Assembly: GCA_031287815.1 (NCBI GenBank)
Contig: JAITSM010000194.1
Span: 1-7,345 of the forward strand
Length of the DNA: 7,345 nucleotides
From: Prevotellaceae bacterium
GTDB taxonomy: Bacteria; Bacteroidota; Bacteroidia; Bacteroidales; UBA932
Direction: 5' to 3'
This document shows positions 1 to 5,841 of this stretch, piece by piece (within the stretch, counting starts at the first letter, position 1; the number at the start of each line of letters is the position of its first letter). The position numbers and the translations under genes are program-made. The notes below the pieces were generated by a model. It was not told the origin of the DNA, made no database searches, and worked only from the letters and a program-made list of their open reading frames with translations.

Positions 1-24
1 GCACTTGCATGGGGTTATGAAAAT

Positions 25-43
25 GTAAGCCCTCCGGGCTTAC
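25..43 (-). terminator. Perfect 8-bp hairpin, possible weak terminator
   Basis: gtaagccc (25-32) and gggcttac (36-43) form a perfect 8-bp stem with a 3-nt loop. Read on the minus strand it is followed by attttc, a short U-rich run, so it could end the leftward ileS-dksA-lspA transcription. On the plus strand there is no T-tract. The U-run is weak and the hairpin is about 500 nt past the lspA stop, so the role is uncertain. It could also belong to a gene lying left of the window. Confidence 0.3.
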
Positions 44-60
44 TGAATGGAGAATTAGCT

Positions 61-86
61 GGCGCCAGCAACCTTAAACCTTAAAC
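61..86 (+). repeat. GGCGCCAGC + AAAC-heptamer module, copy 1
   Basis: ggcgccagc-aaccttaaac (61-79) is followed by a second heptamer, cttaaac (80-86). Nearly the same string, with one extra c, occurs at 490-509. The two copies are direct repeats that flank the 21-bp tandem array. The left copy also sits in a 12-bp perfect palindrome, gctggcgccagc (58-69). Confidence 0.6.
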
Positions 87-132
87 AATGACTCACGGCT
101 AAAATACGAGCAGTTTGCGCCGCCGTAAAGCA

Positions 133-363
133 AAATGCGGCACGCCCCCATCGAAATGCGGCACGCCCCAATTGAAATGCGGCACGCCCCAATTGAAATG
201 CGGCGCGCCCCAATTGAAATGCGGCACGCCCCAATTGAAATGCGGCGCGCCCCAATTGAAATGCGGCGCGCCCCAATTGAAATGCGGCATGCCCCCATCG
301 AAATGCGGCACGCCCCCATCGCAAGGGGGGATGCCCCAATCGCAAGGCGGCGCACCCAAAATA
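133..363. repeat. 21-bp tandem repeat array, about 11 units
   Basis: Units start at 133, 154, 175, 196, 217, 238, 259, 280 and 301, with two degenerate units at 322 and 343. Each good unit begins aaatgcggc and has a/g variation at the next base (units 4, 6 and 7 read gcgcgcc; the others mostly gcacgcc). Units end in caattg (2-7) or catcg (1, 8, 9). The inner units are nearly identical and the edges are degenerate, which is typical of an array that expands and contracts by slippage or unequal recombination. Units contain palindromes (caattg; ggcgcgcc in some). There are no spacers, so it is not CRISPR. I see no ribosome-binding site or homology that would make it coding. Confidence 0.92.
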
Positions 364-412
364 AGTAGGGAATCAATATATTAACTTAAAAAAAGGGAAT
401 CGTATTTTTTAT

Positions 413-433
413 GTATGAGGTATGAAGTATGAG
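413..433. repeat. Heptamer triplet gtatgaR
   Basis: Three consecutive heptamers, gtatgag, gtatgaa and gtatgag, occupy 413-433 and run directly into the left arm of the 13-bp inverted repeat. The period is the same 7 nt as the AAAC heptamers nearby, but the sequence differs. A single related gtatgaa string appears in the 16S leader near 7210. Confidence 0.6.
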
Positions 434-502
434 TTGGCTGGCGCCTTTTAAAGTTTCCGCTTTCAACTAAAAACTGCCTACTGAACCCCGGCGCCAGCCA
501 AC
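433..502. repeat. 13-bp perfect inverted repeat with 44-nt loop
   Basis: gttggctggcgcc (433-445) is the exact reverse complement of ggcgccagccaac (490-502). In RNA it would form a strong GC-rich stem. In the lspA transcript it would come about 37 nt after the stop codon, where it could protect the 3' end or, with factors, aid termination. No T-run follows on either strand, so I do not call it an intrinsic terminator. The right arm overlaps the second copy of the GGCGCCAGC module. Confidence 0.6.
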
Positions 503-530
503 CTTAAACTTGAAACTTTAAACTTGAAAC
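490..530 (+). repeat. GGCGCCAGC + AAAC-heptamer module, copy 2
   Basis: After ggcgccagccaac come four exact-period heptamers: cttaaac (503-509), ttgaaac (510-516), tttaaac (517-523) and ttgaaac (524-530). They end 8 nt before the lspA stop codon, which is read on the other strand. The module duplicates 61-86 on the far side of the 21-bp array. Confidence 0.65.
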
Positions 531-538
531 CAACCCCC

Positions 539-1159
539 TCACTCCTCACCTTTCACTTCCTCGTGCCGGGCTTTCTTGGAGGCGAAAAACCGACGGTGGA
601 AAAGCAGCAGGTAGAAAATGCCGGTGGTAATGGCGGCGTCGGCAATATTGAAGATAGGGCGGAAAAACAGCGGATCGCCGCCGGCGTCTTTAAGGATGGG
701 GAAATACAGCATATCTACGACCTTTCCGTGCAGGAACGAAGCATAGCCGCCGCCTTCCGGCAGGAACGCCGCCACCTGCCCGGAGGAATGGCTGAACAAT
801 ATGCCGTAAAATAAACTGTCGAGGATATTGCCTGCCGCACCGGCCAAAATCAGCGCAAAGCCAGCCATCACGCCGCGCGGCGTCTCCGGGCGGCGGCTTA
901 ATTTCACCAGGTAAAAACCGATGACGAGTATCAAAACCATGCGGAATAAGCTTAGCAGCAGTTTCCCTCCGTCGCCGCCGAGCGTTATGCCGAATGCCAT
1001 GCCGGGATTTTCGGTAAAGTGAATAATAAACCAGTCGCCGGAAATGGCTATTTCCTGGTTCAGCATCATGTGTGTTTTTATCCAGATTTTTATGGCCTGG
1101 TCAATGGCGAGCACTGCGCCAATAATGATAACAGCCATTTTGCCGGGGGATACCCTCAT
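539..1159 (-). CDS. lspA: Lipoprotein signal peptidase (signal peptidase II)
   Basis: This inner-membrane aspartyl protease removes the signal peptide from prolipoproteins after lipid modification of the lipobox cysteine. Numbered from the ATG at 1159 (206 aa), four hydrophobic segments lie near 8-27, 67-85, 96-114 and 169-187. Family motifs are present: an early IDQ (D20), FTENPGMAFG (N51), GNILDS (N111, D114), VVD (D149) and FNIADAAI (N171, D174). D149 and D174 should be the catalytic pair. The loop between GNILDS and VVD (about 118-146) is longer than in E. coli LspA, which I associate with Bacteroidetes enzymes. The frame opens at a TTG at 1168, but the ATG at 1159 gives the more usual short N-terminus before helix 1. 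The start lies 29 nt after the dksA-like stop, suggesting co-transcription. Confidence 0.95.
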   Translation of the reverse strand: MRVSPGKMAVIIIGAVLAIDQAIKIWIKTHMMLNQEIAISGDWFIIHFTENPGMAFGITLGGDGGKLLLSLFRMVLILVIGFYLVKLSRRPETPRGVMAGFALILAGAAGNILDSLFYGILFSHSSGQVAAFLPEGGGYASFLHGKVVDMLYFPILKDAGGDPLFFRPIFNIADAAITTGIFYLLLFHRRFFASKKARHEEVKGEE

Positions 1160-1188
1160 TGATTTCAACGATTTTAAAGTATGTAAGC

Positions 1189-1578
1189 TTACCTTCCTTT
1201 AGCTTCGATGCTCAACGTGGCGTGCGGCACGGAAAGCAGGCGTTCTTTCGGTATCAGTTTTCCGGTTTCGCGGCAAATGCCGTAAGTTTTATTTTCGATA
1301 CGGATTAAAGCGGCTTCCAGCGAGCGTATAAACTTCTGCTGGCGCAAAGCCAGCTGCCCGGCCTCTTCTTTCGATAACGCCGATGCGCCTTCTTCCAGTA
1401 CATTAAAAGTGGGCGCCGTATCTTCGGTGTCGTTGCCGCCCGTATTGTTTACGCTGGATACAAGCTGTTCAAAGTCGCGTTTGGATTTCTCCAGTTTTTC
1501 AAGAATCAGTTTTTTGAACATTTGCAGTTCTCTATCGCTGTAACGAAGTTTGTCTTTCGTATAGTTTTTTTTTGCCAT
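1189..1578 (-). CDS. DksA/TraR-family RNA polymerase-binding protein without zinc ligands
   Basis: This 129-aa protein belongs to the TraR/DksA family. Members insert a coiled coil into the RNA polymerase secondary channel and, with ppGpp in many bacteria, shift transcription of rRNA and biosynthetic genes. Residues about 15-95 form the expected charged helical hairpin. The tip retains D50-x-x-D53-x-A55, equivalent to the functional DxxDxA of E. coli DksA (D71, D74, A76). The zinc finger is degenerate: only C102 remains, while the other three ligand positions are T105, S123 and A126, with the normal CxxC-x17-CxxC spacing. It therefore probably folds without zinc, as reported for Pseudomonas DksA2. 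Start choice is supported by aggag 9 nt upstream of ATG. It follows ileS by 64 nt and precedes lspA by 29 nt. Function is inferred from the family, and no strict DksA assignment is made. Confidence 0.93.
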   Translation of the reverse strand: MAKKNYTKDKLRYSDRELQMFKKLILEKLEKSKRDFEQLVSSVNNTGGNDTEDTAPTFNVLEEGASALSKEEAGQLALRQQKFIRSLEAALIRIENKTYGICRETGKLIPKERLLSVPHATLSIEAKGR

Positions 1579-1587
1579 ACTCTGTTT

Positions 1588-1592
1588 CTCCT
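1588..1592 (-). promoter_or_regulatory. Shine-Dalgarno-like site of the dksA-like gene
   Basis: On the minus strand AGGAG lies 9 nt before the ATG at 1578. A clear Shine-Dalgarno match is worth noting because Bacteroidetes genes often lack one; lspA, ileS and the 5842 gene in this window show none. It fixes the start of this gene. Confidence 0.6.
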
Positions 1593-1607
1593 AAAAATTT
1601 AAGTGTG

Positions 1608-1639
1608 CGAAGATAGTCTTTTTTTGCGAATTTTGCAAT
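1608..1639 (-). promoter_or_regulatory. Probable Bacteroidetes-type promoter of the dksA-like gene
   Basis: On the minus strand ATTG (1639-1636) is separated by 20 nt from TATCTTCG (1615-1608). This fits TTTG-N19-21-TAnnTTTG with one mismatch in each box. Transcription would start near 1600 and give a leader of about 20-25 nt. It would allow dksA-lspA expression independent of ileS. It lies wholly in the ileS-dksA gap. Confidence 0.55.
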
Positions 1640-1642
1640 CTT

Positions 1643-4600
1643 CTACTTTCGGGGGGATGATAGTTTTTCTACTTTTATTTTTACGTTCATATCCTCTACC
1701 TCTGTTGTAACGCCGTCCGGGCAGCAGGGGACAAGGCGGATAGCGGCGGCCAGCGTCTGTGTGGCAATCAGGCTGCGGAAATCTTCCACTGCACCCGCAA
1801 TGCCGGGCTGCTGTTCGACCGTGATGGTTATTTTATCCACCACGTCGAATCCGCTTTCCTTGCGCAGGTTTTGGATGCGGTTGATGAGTTCGCGGGCAAT
1901 GCCTTCGCGGCGGAGCGTTTCGGTAACCGTAACGTCCAACGCTACGGTGAGCGCGCCTTCCGACGCCACCAGCCAGCCGGGCAGGTCTTCCGACGTGATT
2001 TCCACATCCTCTTTCTGCAGGGAGACTTCGCCCGACGGCAACGCAAAAGTATAAACGGCGGCGCGTTCCACGCTGTTGATTTGTTCTTGCGTGAACGCAG
2101 CCATAGCGGCGGCGATTTCTTTCATCCGGCTGCCATACTTTTTGCCCAGCGTTTTGAAGTTGGGTTTTATTTTTTTTACGATAACGCCGGTAGCGTCCGT
2201 CAGGAATTCGAGTTCTTTTACGTTCACTTCTGTTAGCACCAGCTGTTTTACCGCTTCCAGCCGTTCCTGCATGGTCGCGTCCAGCGCCGGGATAATCATC
2301 TTCGAGAGCGGCTGCCGCACTTTGATGTTCACCTTGCGGCGCAATGCCAGCGCCATAGACGACGTGCGCTGCGCAAGCTCCATTTGCTTTTCGAGGGCGG
2401 CGTCTATCCGCGCGGCGTTGTATGCCGGGAACAGGGTATGGTGCACCGACGTTTCGGCGTGCCGCCGGGTTACTGCGTTGAGGTCGCGGAACAGGCGTTC
2501 CATGAAGAACGGCGCTATCGGCGCAGCCAGCTGCGACACGGTTTCGAGGCAGGCATATAACGTCTGGTAAGCCGCCAGCTTGTCGGCCGTCATGCCGCCG
2601 CCCCAGAAGCGTTTCCGGTTGAGGCGCACGTACCAGTTGCTGAGATGGTCGCACACAAAGTCCTGAATCCTGCGGCCGGCAAGGGTTACATCGTAGTCTT
2701 CGTAGGCGGCGCCCACGTCTTTCACCAGCGTATGGAGCAGCGAAATAATCCACCGGTCAATCTCGGGGCGTTCCGCTACGGGTATTTCCTTTTCCACCCC
2801 CGTGTAGTTATCGACGTTGGCGTACAGGGAAAAGAAGGAATAGGTATTGTAAAGCGTGCCGAAAAATTTACGGCGCACCTCGTCCACGCCTTCGGGGTCG
2901 AACTTCAGGTTATCCCAGGGCGCGGCGTTGGTCAGCATATACCAGCGCAGGGCATCGGAGCCGTACTTCCCAATGACATCAAAGGGGTCAACGCTATTGC
3001 CCAACCGCTTCGACATCTTGTTGCCGTTCTTGTCGAGCACCAGCCCGTTGGAAATAACATTCCGGAACGCCACCGAGCCTTTGGACATGGCGCTAATAGC
3101 GTGCAGCGTGAAAAACCATCCCCGCGTCTGGTCTACGCCTTCCGAAATAAAATCGGCGGGATATACCGCGCCCCTGTCCACCGGTGCGGCGTTTTCAAAC
3201 GGGTAATGCACCTGCGCAAAAGGCATGGCGCCGGAATCAAACCACACGTCGATGAGGTCGGGCTCGCGCTTCATGGGCTTGCCGCCGGGGGATACCAGCG
3301 TAATCCCGTCCACAAACGGGCGGTGCAGGTCGATGCGGGCATAGTTTCCCTCCGAATAGTCGCCCACCCTGAACGCCGCCAGCGGATGATCCGGCGGCAT
3401 ATAGCCGGCAGCGATGGATTTCTCTATTTCTGCCAAAAGTTCTTCCACAGAACCGATACAAAGTTCTTCATTGCCGTCGTCGGTGCGCCATACAGGCAGC
3501 GGCGTTCCCCAGTAGCGGCTGCGCGAGAGGTTCCAGTCCTGCAGGTTTTCCAGCCATTTGCCGAAGCGCCCCGTGCCGGTCGATTGCGGTTTCCAGTTAA
3601 TCGTATTGTTCAACGCGATCATCTCCTCGCGGCAGGCGGTAGTTTTGATAAACCAGCTGTCCAGCGGATAATACAGCACCGGCTTGTCCGTCCGCCAGCA
3701 GTGCGGGTAAGAGTGCACATACTTTTCTATCTTAAATGCGCTCCCGGCCTGTTTCAGCCGCACGCACAAATCCACATCCAGCGTCGGGCTGTCGGGGGAA
3801 AGCCGTTCGTCGTATTCATTTTTCACATACCGCCCTGCCCATTCCTTATATAACCCCACATTCATATACCGCTTCACAAAATCGCCGTCAAGTTCATCCA
3901 GTGGATAAAACTTTCCGGATAGATCGACCATCGGGCGCCTGTTGCCGTATTTGTCCAGCAGCAACAGCGGCGGGATGCCGTGCTGGCGGGCGGCGCGGTC
4001 GTCGTCGGCGCCGAAAGTCGGGGCCATGTGCACAATCCCGGTGCCGTCGCCGGTAGTTACGAAGTCGCCGGTAATTACGCGGAACGCCGCCGCGCCCGGC
4101 TCCACCCACGGAAAAAGCTGCTCATATTCCAACCCCGACAGGTCGGCGCCGCAACATTCGGACAATACCCTGTACGGAATATTTTTATCCCCCGCCCTGT
4201 ACGCCTCCAGCGGAAGCCCGGCATTCTCAGGACGAAAATAAGCCGGCAGCAAATCCTTTGCCAGTACCACAACCACCGGTGCGCCGGTATAGGGATTAAA
4301 CGTTTGCACGAATACATAATGGATAGCCGCCCCGATAGCCAGCGCCGTGTTCGACGGCAACGTCCAGGGCGTGGTCGTCCATGCGAGCAGGAAAGTATCT
4401 CCCCACTCCACTTTGGGCGCGCAGGGAGGCAGCTTTTTTACCTTGAACTGCGCCACGCACGTGGTATCTTTCACATCACGGTAACAGCCCGGCTGGTTCA
4501 GTTCGTGCGTACTCAGCCCCGTCCCTGCCGCCGGCGAATACGGCTGGATGGTATAGCCCTTGTACAACAGCTGCCGGTCGTAGAGCTGCTTCAACAGGTG

Positions 4601-5086
4601 CCACAACGACTCGATATACCGGTTATCGCAAGTGATATACGGCTGCTTCATGTCCACCCAGTAGCCCATGCGCCGCGTGAGGTCTTCCCATTCTTTGGTA
4701 TATTTCATCACCTCCTTCCGGCAGGTGGCGTTATAATCTTCGACCGAAATCTTTTTCCCTATATCGTCTTTCGTAATGCCCAGCATTTTTTCTACGGCGA
4801 GTTCCACCGGCAAACCGTGCGTATCCCAGCCTGCCTTTCGATGAACCAGAAACCCTTTTTGCGTTTTATAACGGCAAAATACATCCTTGATAGCGCGCGC
4901 CATCACATGATGAATCCCCGGCATTCCGTTAGCCGACGGCGGCCCCTCGTAAAAAATAAATGCCGGACAATCTTTCCGCAGCCCCAGCGACTGTTCAAAC
5001 GTATTTTCCTTTTCCCATAGCTCCAGCACGCAACGGTTGATTTCAGCGAGGTCTAATTGCTTATACTCATTAAATTTTTGGCTCAT
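1643..5086 (-). CDS. ileS: Isoleucyl-tRNA synthetase
   Basis: This cytoplasmic class Ia synthetase charges tRNA-Ile with isoleucine and hydrolyses mischarged valine. From the ATG at 5086 it has 1147 aa, the usual size for the long type. The HIGH-equivalent lies in GMPGIHH (54-60) in the form PGIHH. The inserted editing domain spans roughly 190-640, with the threonine-rich WTTTPWTLPSNT (236-247) and GTGIVHMAP (348-356). KMSKR is at 690-694. The helical anticodon-binding domain starts near 775. The C-terminus lacks the paired-cysteine zinc motif of E. coli IleRS, so this looks like the eukaryote-like type 2 enzyme. A frame extension to 5269 exists, but it reads through the -7 promoter element and the tandem repeats and has no family counterpart. 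The start MSQKFNEY matches the usual N-terminus. Confidence 0.97.
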   Translation of the reverse strand: MSQKFNEYKQLDLAEINRCVLELWEKENTFEQSLGLRKDCPAFIFYEGPPSANGMPGIHHVMARAIKDVFCRYKTQKGFLVHRKAGWDTHGLPVELAVEKMLGITKDDIGKKISVEDYNATCRKEVMKYTKEWEDLTRRMGYWVDMKQPYITCDNRYIESLWHLLKQLYDRQLLYKGYTIQPYSPAAGTGLSTHELNQPGCYRDVKDTTCVAQFKVKKLPPCAPKVEWGDTFLLAWTTTPWTLPSNTALAIGAAIHYVFVQTFNPYTGAPVVVVLAKDLLPAYFRPENAGLPLEAYRAGDKNIPYRVLSECCGADLSGLEYEQLFPWVEPGAAAFRVITGDFVTTGDGTGIVHMAPTFGADDDRAARQHGIPPLLLLDKYGNRRPMVDLSGKFYPLDELDGDFVKRYMNVGLYKEWAGRYVKNEYDERLSPDSPTLDVDLCVRLKQAGSAFKIEKYVHSYPHCWRTDKPVLYYPLDSWFIKTTACREEMIALNNTINWKPQSTGTGRFGKWLENLQDWNLSRSRYWGTPLPVWRTDDGNEELCIGSVEELLAEIEKSIAAGYMPPDHPLAAFRVGDYSEGNYARIDLHRPFVDGITLVSPGGKPMKREPDLIDVWFDSGAMPFAQVHYPFENAAPVDRGAVYPADFISEGVDQTRGWFFTLHAISAMSKGSVAFRNVISNGLVLDKNGNKMSKRLGNSVDPFDVIGKYGSDALRWYMLTNAAPWDNLKFDPEGVDEVRRKFFGTLYNTYSFFSLYANVDNYTGVEKEIPVAERPEIDRWIISLLHTLVKDVGAAYEDYDVTLAGRRIQDFVCDHLSNWYVRLNRKRFWGGGMTADKLAAYQTLYACLETVSQLAAPIAPFFMERLFRDLNAVTRRHAETSVHHTLFPAYNAARIDAALEKQMELAQRTSSMALALRRKVNIKVRQPLSKMIIPALDATMQERLEAVKQLVLTEVNVKELEFLTDATGVIVKKIKPNFKTLGKKYGSRMKEIAAAMAAFTQEQINSVERAAVYTFALPSGEVSLQKEDVEITSEDLPGWLVASEGALTVALDVTVTETLRREGIARELINRIQNLRKESGFDVVDKITITVEQQPGIAGAVEDFRSLIATQTLAAAIRLVPCCPDGVTTEVEDMNVKIKVEKLSSPRK

Positions 5087-5111
5087 ATTTTCCCTGCATA
5101 AAAAATGTTTG

Positions 5112-5119
5112 CAAAGATA
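5112..5119 (-). promoter_or_regulatory. Probable -7 element of the ileS promoter
   Basis: On the minus strand TATCTTTG is a perfect match to TAnnTTTG, 25 nt before the ileS ATG, giving a very short leader. I find no TTTG at the expected 19-21 nt upstream; that position is occupied by the G-rich 8-bp repeat (5137-5168). The promoter is therefore supported by its -7 box only. Confidence 0.5.
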
Positions 5120-5136
5120 AAGAAAATTTACAGATT

Positions 5137-5168
5137 GGCGGATGGGCGGACGGATAGATGGACGGATG
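5137..5168. repeat. 8-bp tandem repeat, four units
   Basis: Four consecutive octamers, ggcggatg, ggcggacg, gatagatg and gacggatg, share the pattern GRYRGAYG. The block is purine-rich on the plus strand and lies just upstream of the ileS -7 element, over the place where its -33 box should be. Confidence 0.7.
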
Positions 5169-5195
5169 GTATTCCTGTAAACCATTTTGCGGTTG

Positions 5196-5291
5196 GAGAG
5201 CCCCCTCTCAACGAGCGTTAAGAGCCCCCTCTTATGCTCCGTTAAGAACCCCTTCTTATGCTCCGTCAAGAACCCCTTCTTGTCGTTATAA
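5196..5291. repeat. 24-bp tandem array of four C4-loop hairpins
   Basis: Units occupy 5196-5219, 5220-5243, 5244-5267 and 5268-5291. Each starts with a 5-bp stem around cccc: gagag/ctctc in unit 1, aagag/ctctt in unit 2, and aagaa/ttctt in units 3 and 4. Both arms change together, so pairing is kept. The 10-nt linkers vary more (acgagcgtt, atgctccgtt, atgctccgtc). On the minus strand the loops are gggg. The array lies between the ileS promoter and the plus-strand promoter at 5373, so neither predicted transcript clearly includes it. Confidence 0.85.
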
Positions 5292-5372
5292 GGTAGGGAC
5301 GCTCCTTGTAACAGAGGCGTTTTTATTCATAAAAGGAACCATTTGGGGGAATTTAAGGGTTTTTCAAGAAAA

Positions 5373-5403
5373 TTTGGAGATTAAAAATACTTCACTATAT
5401 TTG
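5373..5403 (+). promoter_or_regulatory. Consensus Bacteroidetes-type promoter
   Basis: TTTG (5373-5376), 19 nt, then TATATTTG (5396-5403) is a perfect match to TTTG-N19-21-TAnnTTTG. Transcription should start near 5410. The next gene on this strand begins at 5842, so either the mRNA has a leader of about 430 nt or a separate short RNA is made. I found no better promoter closer to the gene. Confidence 0.72.
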
Positions 5404-5435
5404 CAGCACCATAGCGTTCTTTTAAATATTGAAAA

Positions 5436-5455
5436 GGCATATTGGAAAATATGCC
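5436..5455 (+). other. Perfect 8-bp hairpin with GGAA loop in the leader
   Basis: ggcatatt (5436-5443) pairs fully with aatatgcc (5448-5455) around a GGAA tetraloop. It would sit about 25 nt into the transcript from the 5373-5403 promoter. Downstream is ggctttgttcct, only mildly U-rich, so an attenuator or a stabilising 5' stem are both possible. Confidence 0.55.
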
Positions 5456-5476
5456 GGCTTTGTTCCTACTAAAAAA

Positions 5477-5561
5477 TTTAGACACTTTTTACAATAAAGA
5501 ATGAAGCTAAATTCCATTAAAAAACGTGGATTTTTGCTTATTTTATTGTGGGTCGTCTAAA
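5477..5561. repeat. Long imperfect inverted repeat (about 85 bp)
   Basis: Nested arms pair in order: tttagac (5477-5483) with gtctaaa (5555-5561); acaataaa (5491-5498) with tttattgt (5542-5549); aagc (5504-5507) with gctt (5536-5539); aaattcca (5509-5516) with tggattt (5527-5533, one bulge). The result is one long hairpin with a short A-rich loop. It could be a structured leader RNA or a small MITE-like element with TTTAGAC ends. No transposase is present and no convincing target duplication is visible. Confidence 0.6.
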
Positions 5562-5644
5562 ACCTTTTAGTTGGTAAGTAAAGTTCACGTTTCGGTTTTT
5601 GAATATACCTGCCCCAAAAGAAGAAATGAAAAGAAATATTAAAG

Positions 5645-5658
5645 CTGAAACCTGAAAC
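5645..5658 (+). repeat. AAAC heptamer pair
   Basis: Two exact ctgaaac heptamers (5645-5651, 5652-5658) are followed by the related tataaaa. They have the same period and orientation as the heptamers at 73-86, 503-530 and 5797-5831. Confidence 0.5.
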
Positions 5659-5781
5659 TATAAAAATTGGCGATGAATAAAAAATCGTAGCGAGGGGTTG
5701 TTTTATAGAAAAAGTTTGTGTTTGGAAACAGCCCCGATGCTGCGAAAACAGGACATAGACTTGTAGAACATGGACAAAAAA

Positions 5782-5831
5782 CATAGACAATAGACCGATA
5801 AACTTTAAACAGGAAACTATAAACCTTAAAT
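5782..5831 (+). repeat. AAAC/AGAC heptamer run before the secreted-protein gene
   Basis: catagac (5782-5788) and aatagac (5789-5795) are followed, after one extra base, by five in-phase heptamers: gataaac, tttaaac, aggaaac, tataaac and cttaaat (5797-5831). The run ends 10 nt before the ATG at 5842, where a ribosome-binding site would lie. No Shine-Dalgarno is present there. Confidence 0.65.
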
Positions 5832-5841
5832 AATATATAGT

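Larger units (their letters stand above)
1..538. other. Gene-free, repeat-rich region downstream of lspA
   Basis: No convincing gene lies here. Open frames exist in five of six frames across 55-384 only because the 21-bp tandem array has a period divisible by three and no stops. The stretch holds a short hairpin (25-43), NNNAAAC heptamers (73-86 and 503-530), the 21-bp array (133-363), a gtatgaR heptamer triplet (413-433) and a 13-bp inverted repeat (433-445 with 490-502). The lspA transcript runs into this region from the right. I see no classical terminator directly after lspA. Confidence 0.7.
5087..5841. other. Gene-free region between ileS and the secreted-protein gene
   Basis: These 755 bp separate two divergent genes. 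In order they hold the ileS promoter element, an 8-bp tandem repeat (5137-5168), a 24-bp hairpin array (5196-5291), a plus-strand promoter (5373-5403), a perfect hairpin (5436-5455), a long imperfect hairpin (5477-5561) and NNNAAAC heptamers (5645-5658 and 5797-5831). Open frames here are short, repeat-driven or antisense to the 5842 gene, and I accept none as coding. Confidence 0.7.

Noticed and set aside
133..363. CRISPR array
   Set aside because: Units are directly contiguous with no unique spacers, and no cas gene is nearby.
55..384. Several overlapping open frames across the 21-bp array, on both strands
   Set aside because: A 21-bp period without stops opens many frames at once. In the minus frame (FQLGRAA repeats) the main a/g variation is silent (CGT/CGC), but that is a single variable site; no start signal or homology supports coding.
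1160..1168. TTG start for lspA at 1168
   Set aside because: The ATG at 1159 gives a more typical N-terminus; TTG remains possible but nothing supports it.
2645..3853. 402-aa open frame on the plus strand
   Set aside because: Antisense shadow of ileS, with no family features; other long frames in 1760-5020 are the same.
5087..5269. N-terminal extension of IleRS (61 residues)
   Set aside because: It is translated from the 8-bp and 24-bp repeats, includes the -7 promoter box and has no counterpart in the family.
5196..5291. G-quadruplex on the minus strand of the hairpin array
   Set aside because: Four runs of G4-G5 exist, but the loops are about 20 nt, too long for a stable canonical quadruplex, and the hairpin explanation fits better.
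5158..5472. 104-aa plus-strand open frame
   Set aside because: Composed of the hairpin array and the promoter region; repeat-driven.
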